Part shown: positions 5,211 through 6,925 of the stretch, one piece after another | Numbering within the stretch: position 1 is the first letter of the stretch | Layout of the letters: each line of letters starts with the position of its first letter | Source: CAILKP01 sp038231815 | GTDB taxonomy: Bacteria > Planctomycetota > Phycisphaerae > Phycisphaerales > UBA1924 | NCBI GenBank assembly: GCA_038231815.1 | Contig: JBBRKQ010000174.1 | Span: 1-6,925 of the forward strand | Length of the DNA: 6,925 bases | Direction: 5' to 3' | Program-made: the position numbers and the translations under genes | Notes under the pieces: generated by a model | Databases searched by the model: none | What the model was told of the DNA's origin: nothing | The model's input: the letters and a program-made list of their open reading frames with translations, nothing else

Positions 5211-6905
5211 CTATTTCCCGGCAGCAGGCGAGCCCGCGCCGCCCATGGCCGCCATCGCGGCGAGCGCCGCTTCGATCCGGGCGAGGCGATCTGTCAGACC
5301 GTCAATGACCCGCTGCTGCCCGGCAATCTCGTTCTGCTGTCTAGTAATCTGTGCATCCTTCTCTGCCCGTAAATCCCGCAACGCCTCCACCATCAGGGCC
5401 GTCGTTGACCGCTCGGTCACAAAGCGCGTCCCCTCGTTATTGGCGCTCACCCAGTCTGGGAAGATGCTGGCAACCTCATCGGCCATGAGGCCGATCTGAG
5501 TTCCCGGCAACCCCTGATGTGCGGCGAGCGCATCGTCGTTGTACACAAAGCTGTAGCCGCGAAGCCGCAGCACCTTGTCGAGCGTGCCGGTGAGTTGGGC
5601 AATGTCATGCTTCTTGCGCGGGTCAGAGAGCGCCGCCCACGAGCCGCCGCCGGCCTTCTGAGCGACACCGTTCGAGAAGAAGTTGTAGACTGGTGTCCAT
5701 ACGTTGCCCGGAGAGGCACCGATCACAAGACTATCTCCAAAGGTGGTCGGATCATCGCCGATCTGTATGCGGAGCTCGCTGATGTTGGCGGCGGTGTTGA
5801 GGCGGTAGATACCCATGGGGTCGGTGTTCTCAGAGGCTCCGCCGTTATTGAATACGAAGTTGCCGAATGCCAAGGCGTTGGGCGCCGCGGCGGTGCCGGT
5901 TTCTACCTGCACACGACCGATTAAAGCAGAGGCGTTCACGGCGTTGGTAGCGTTGGTGGCGTTCGTGGCGTTGGTGGCGTTCGTGGCGTTGGTGGCATTA
6001 TCCGCGAGTGCGGCTTTACGTGCAAACTGCGCGTTGAGCGCAGCCGTCAGCGGCTGCCGCGGCGACAATGTCGTGTACGAACCGCTGCCCGCAGGCGAGC
6101 GGACCTCGGTCTGCAGAAACAGACTCTTGTTGTCGACCACGCCGAAGCCAAAGTCCAAACTGGCGGTGAAGAGACCATCAGTCACGAGCACAGCACTGCG
6201 TGTGATCGTGGCTCCAACTTGGCCGAGGGCGTTGGTGTCCGCAGCGGTGCTCCAGAGGGAGAAGCGGAAGTCGGCAGCACCGGTGACCGCGGCGGAGCCG
6301 CTATCGAGTTTGCCTTGGTAGATGAAAGAGGCATCTTGTGCAGCGACGGGGGGCGCGAACGACATTGACCACCCGCCCGCGATGGAGCCGCCGTCGGGAC
6401 CTGCGAAATCTTGCACATACAGGCGCCATTGGCCGTTGGCGTTGGAGCCGGTGAAAGTTCCCAAAGATGCACTCGTTGGCGTGGCGGGGGCGAGTGGACT
6501 GAATGTTGAGTTAAGTAGGATCGTCGGTGCAAACTCGCCCGAGACGATTGCGCCGTTGCTCAGCGCCGGTGCACCATCACGGAAGACCAGCGTCGCGTTG
6601 ACCGCAGCGGCATCTGAACCAGCCCGGCCATACAAGATCGTGCTGGCCCCAGTTGGGCCGACGAGCATCACGGAGACATCCTGCGGAAACGTGTGGCTGA
6701 AGTTGGTCAGCGTCACCGTCATCAAGCCGACACTCATCGGCCCGCCTGCGACGGTGATCGGCGATGGATACGGGTTAGCGACGCCAAAGGTTGGAATCGA
6801 GATGTTCGCCGGGTTGCTGTACGTCTGCGCTGATGCCGCCGAGGCGAGCAGCGCGACGGCGGCGGCAGCCGCGGGGATGAGGATTTGACGAAGAAACTTT
6901 GACAT
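5211..6905 (-). CDS. Exported P-domain protein with C-terminal peptidase S74 intramolecular chaperone
   Basis: 564 aa, complete, with no cysteine. A signal peptide ends at about residue 26 (ASAASA then QT). Residues 33-184 form a proprotein-convertase P-domain-like beta-sandwich, closing with NGQWRLYVQDF and GGSIAGGWSMSF; no protease domain accompanies it. Residues 194-295 are the same module as in the protein at 1-1028 (FIYQGKL to LSPRQPLTAALNAQFA). An Asn-Ala-Thr repeat (303-326) leads to a beta-rich segment. Residues 427-515 match the S74 endosialidase-type chaperone: SDPRKK with Ser427 and Lys432, then LRLRGYSFVYN, IGLMADEVASIFPDWV and LMVEALRDL. A coiled coil fills 503-552. In the S74 family this domain drives trimer folding and cuts itself off before the serine, so the mature product would be about residues 27-426, a trimeric surface or secreted fibre. 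Ligand unknown. Confidence 0.92.
   Translation of the reverse strand: MSKFLRQILIPAAAAAVALLASAASAQTYSNPANISIPTFGVANPYPSPITVAGGPMSVGLMTVTLTNFSHTFPQDVSVMLVGPTGASTILYGRAGSDAAAVNATLVFRDGAPALSNGAIVSGEFAPTILLNSTFSPLAPATPTSASLGTFTGSNANGQWRLYVQDFAGPDGGSIAGGWSMSFAPPVAAQDASFIYQGKLDSGSAAVTGAADFRFSLWSTAADTNALGQVGATITRSAVLVTDGLFTASLDFGFGVVDNKSLFLQTEVRSPAGSGSYTTLSPRQPLTAALNAQFARKAALADNATNATNATNATNATNATNAVNASALIGRVQVETGTAAAPNALAFGNFVFNNGGASENTDPMGIYRLNTAANISELRIQIGDDPTTFGDSLVIGASPGNVWTPVYNFFSNGVAQKAGGGSWAALSDPRKKHDIAQLTGTLDKVLRLRGYSFVYNDDALAAHQGLPGTQIGLMADEVASIFPDWVSANNEGTRFVTERSTTALMVEALRDLRAEKDAQITRQQNEIAGQQRVIDGLTDRLARIEAALAAMAAMGGAGSPAAGK
5941..5999 (-). repeat. 9-bp tandem repeat encoding Asn-Ala-Thr linker
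   Basis: Six 9-bp units (plus-strand GCGTTGGTG and GCGTTCGTG) run from 5941 to 5994, with a degenerate seventh at 5932-5940. Two unit types alternate, giving an 18-bp higher-order period. The protein reads six NAT triplets at residues 303-320 followed by NAV and NAS. It joins the shared module to the rest of the fibre-like protein. Confidence 0.92.
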
Positions 6906-6911
6906 GGTTTT

Positions 6912-6915
6912 TCCT
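6912..6915 (-). promoter_or_regulatory. Ribosome binding site of the S74-chaperone protein
   Basis: The minus strand reads AGGA, 6 nt before the ATG at 6905, inside an A-rich stretch (TTTTAGGAAAAACC). This supports the chosen start, which is directly followed by a basic residue and a signal peptide. The promoter lies outside the window. Confidence 0.75.
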
Positions 6916-6925
6916 AAAAGAAAGA

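Noticed and set aside
4443..5372. Long open frame on the plus strand (309 codons) running from inside the kinase gene across the intergenic region, with an internal ATG at 4782
   Set aside because: It overlaps the kinase in another frame, is Arg/Pro/Ser-rich without motifs, has no ribosome site at 4782, and runs through the terminator hairpin into the S74 gene. Typical of spurious frames in GC-rich DNA.
5946..5999. Row of N-A-T sequons as N-glycosylation sites
   Set aside because: Bacterial N-glycosylation of the PglB type usually wants an acidic residue at -2, absent here. The repeats are better explained as a slippage-born linker.
1850..6905. Kinase and S74 proteins both end in Ala-Gly-Lys
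   Set aside because: Three residues at Gly/Ala-rich C-termini of unrelated proteins; the last codons differ in context, so coincidence is enough.
1..6925. CRISPR array, tRNA, rRNA, insertion sequence or prophage
   Set aside because: No spaced palindromic repeats, no transposase or integrase, no terminal inverted repeats and no RNA gene were seen. The S74 domain alone does not indicate a prophage, since the gene has a signal peptide and no phage neighbours in view.

Overview
The window is GC-rich and gene-dense. It fits a planctomycete, probably a Phycisphaerae-like lineage. The grounds are a sigma factor of the Sigma70_ECF family (TIGR02999 type), coupled to a large membrane-anchored Ser/Thr kinase with TPR-like repeats, and flanked by exported proteins that share a module which, from memory, is common in such genomes. 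The taxonomic call is inference from family content; there is no rRNA or tRNA in the window.

Layout. (1) Positions 1-1028, minus strand: the N-terminal 342 codons of an exported protein. It has a signal peptide, a module containing the motif FxYQG...LSPRQ, a Thr/Ala-rich linker, a tail-fibre-like segment and the start of an LVIVD-type beta-propeller repeat array that leaves the window. (2) 1029-1256: a divergent intergenic region with two short inverted repeats. (3) 1257-1853, plus strand: an ECF sigma factor. (4) 1850-4747, plus strand: a 965-aa kinase-TM-TPR protein that overlaps the sigma gene by 4 bp (ATGA), so the two form a translationally coupled pair. (5) 4748-5210: a noncoding stretch ending in a strong intrinsic terminator that serves the minus-strand gene on the right. 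(6) 5211-6905, minus strand: a complete 564-aa exported protein with a P-domain, the same shared module as gene 1, an Asn-Ala-Thr repeat linker and a C-terminal peptidase S74-type intramolecular chaperone with its Ser/Lys site intact.

How it may work together (inference). The kinase domain lies in the cytoplasm and the TPR part probably outside the membrane, so the kinase may sense something at the envelope and control its partner sigma factor. In this sigma the usual acidic DAED motif of region 2 is replaced by QPTA, which puts a threonine where a phosphate could restore charge. The two flanking genes encode cell-surface or secreted proteins and are plausible, unproven, outputs. Three of the four genes contain in-frame 9-bp tandem repeats encoding three-residue linkers (GGN, NAT, TTA), a shared style of low-complexity hinge that deserves a look.
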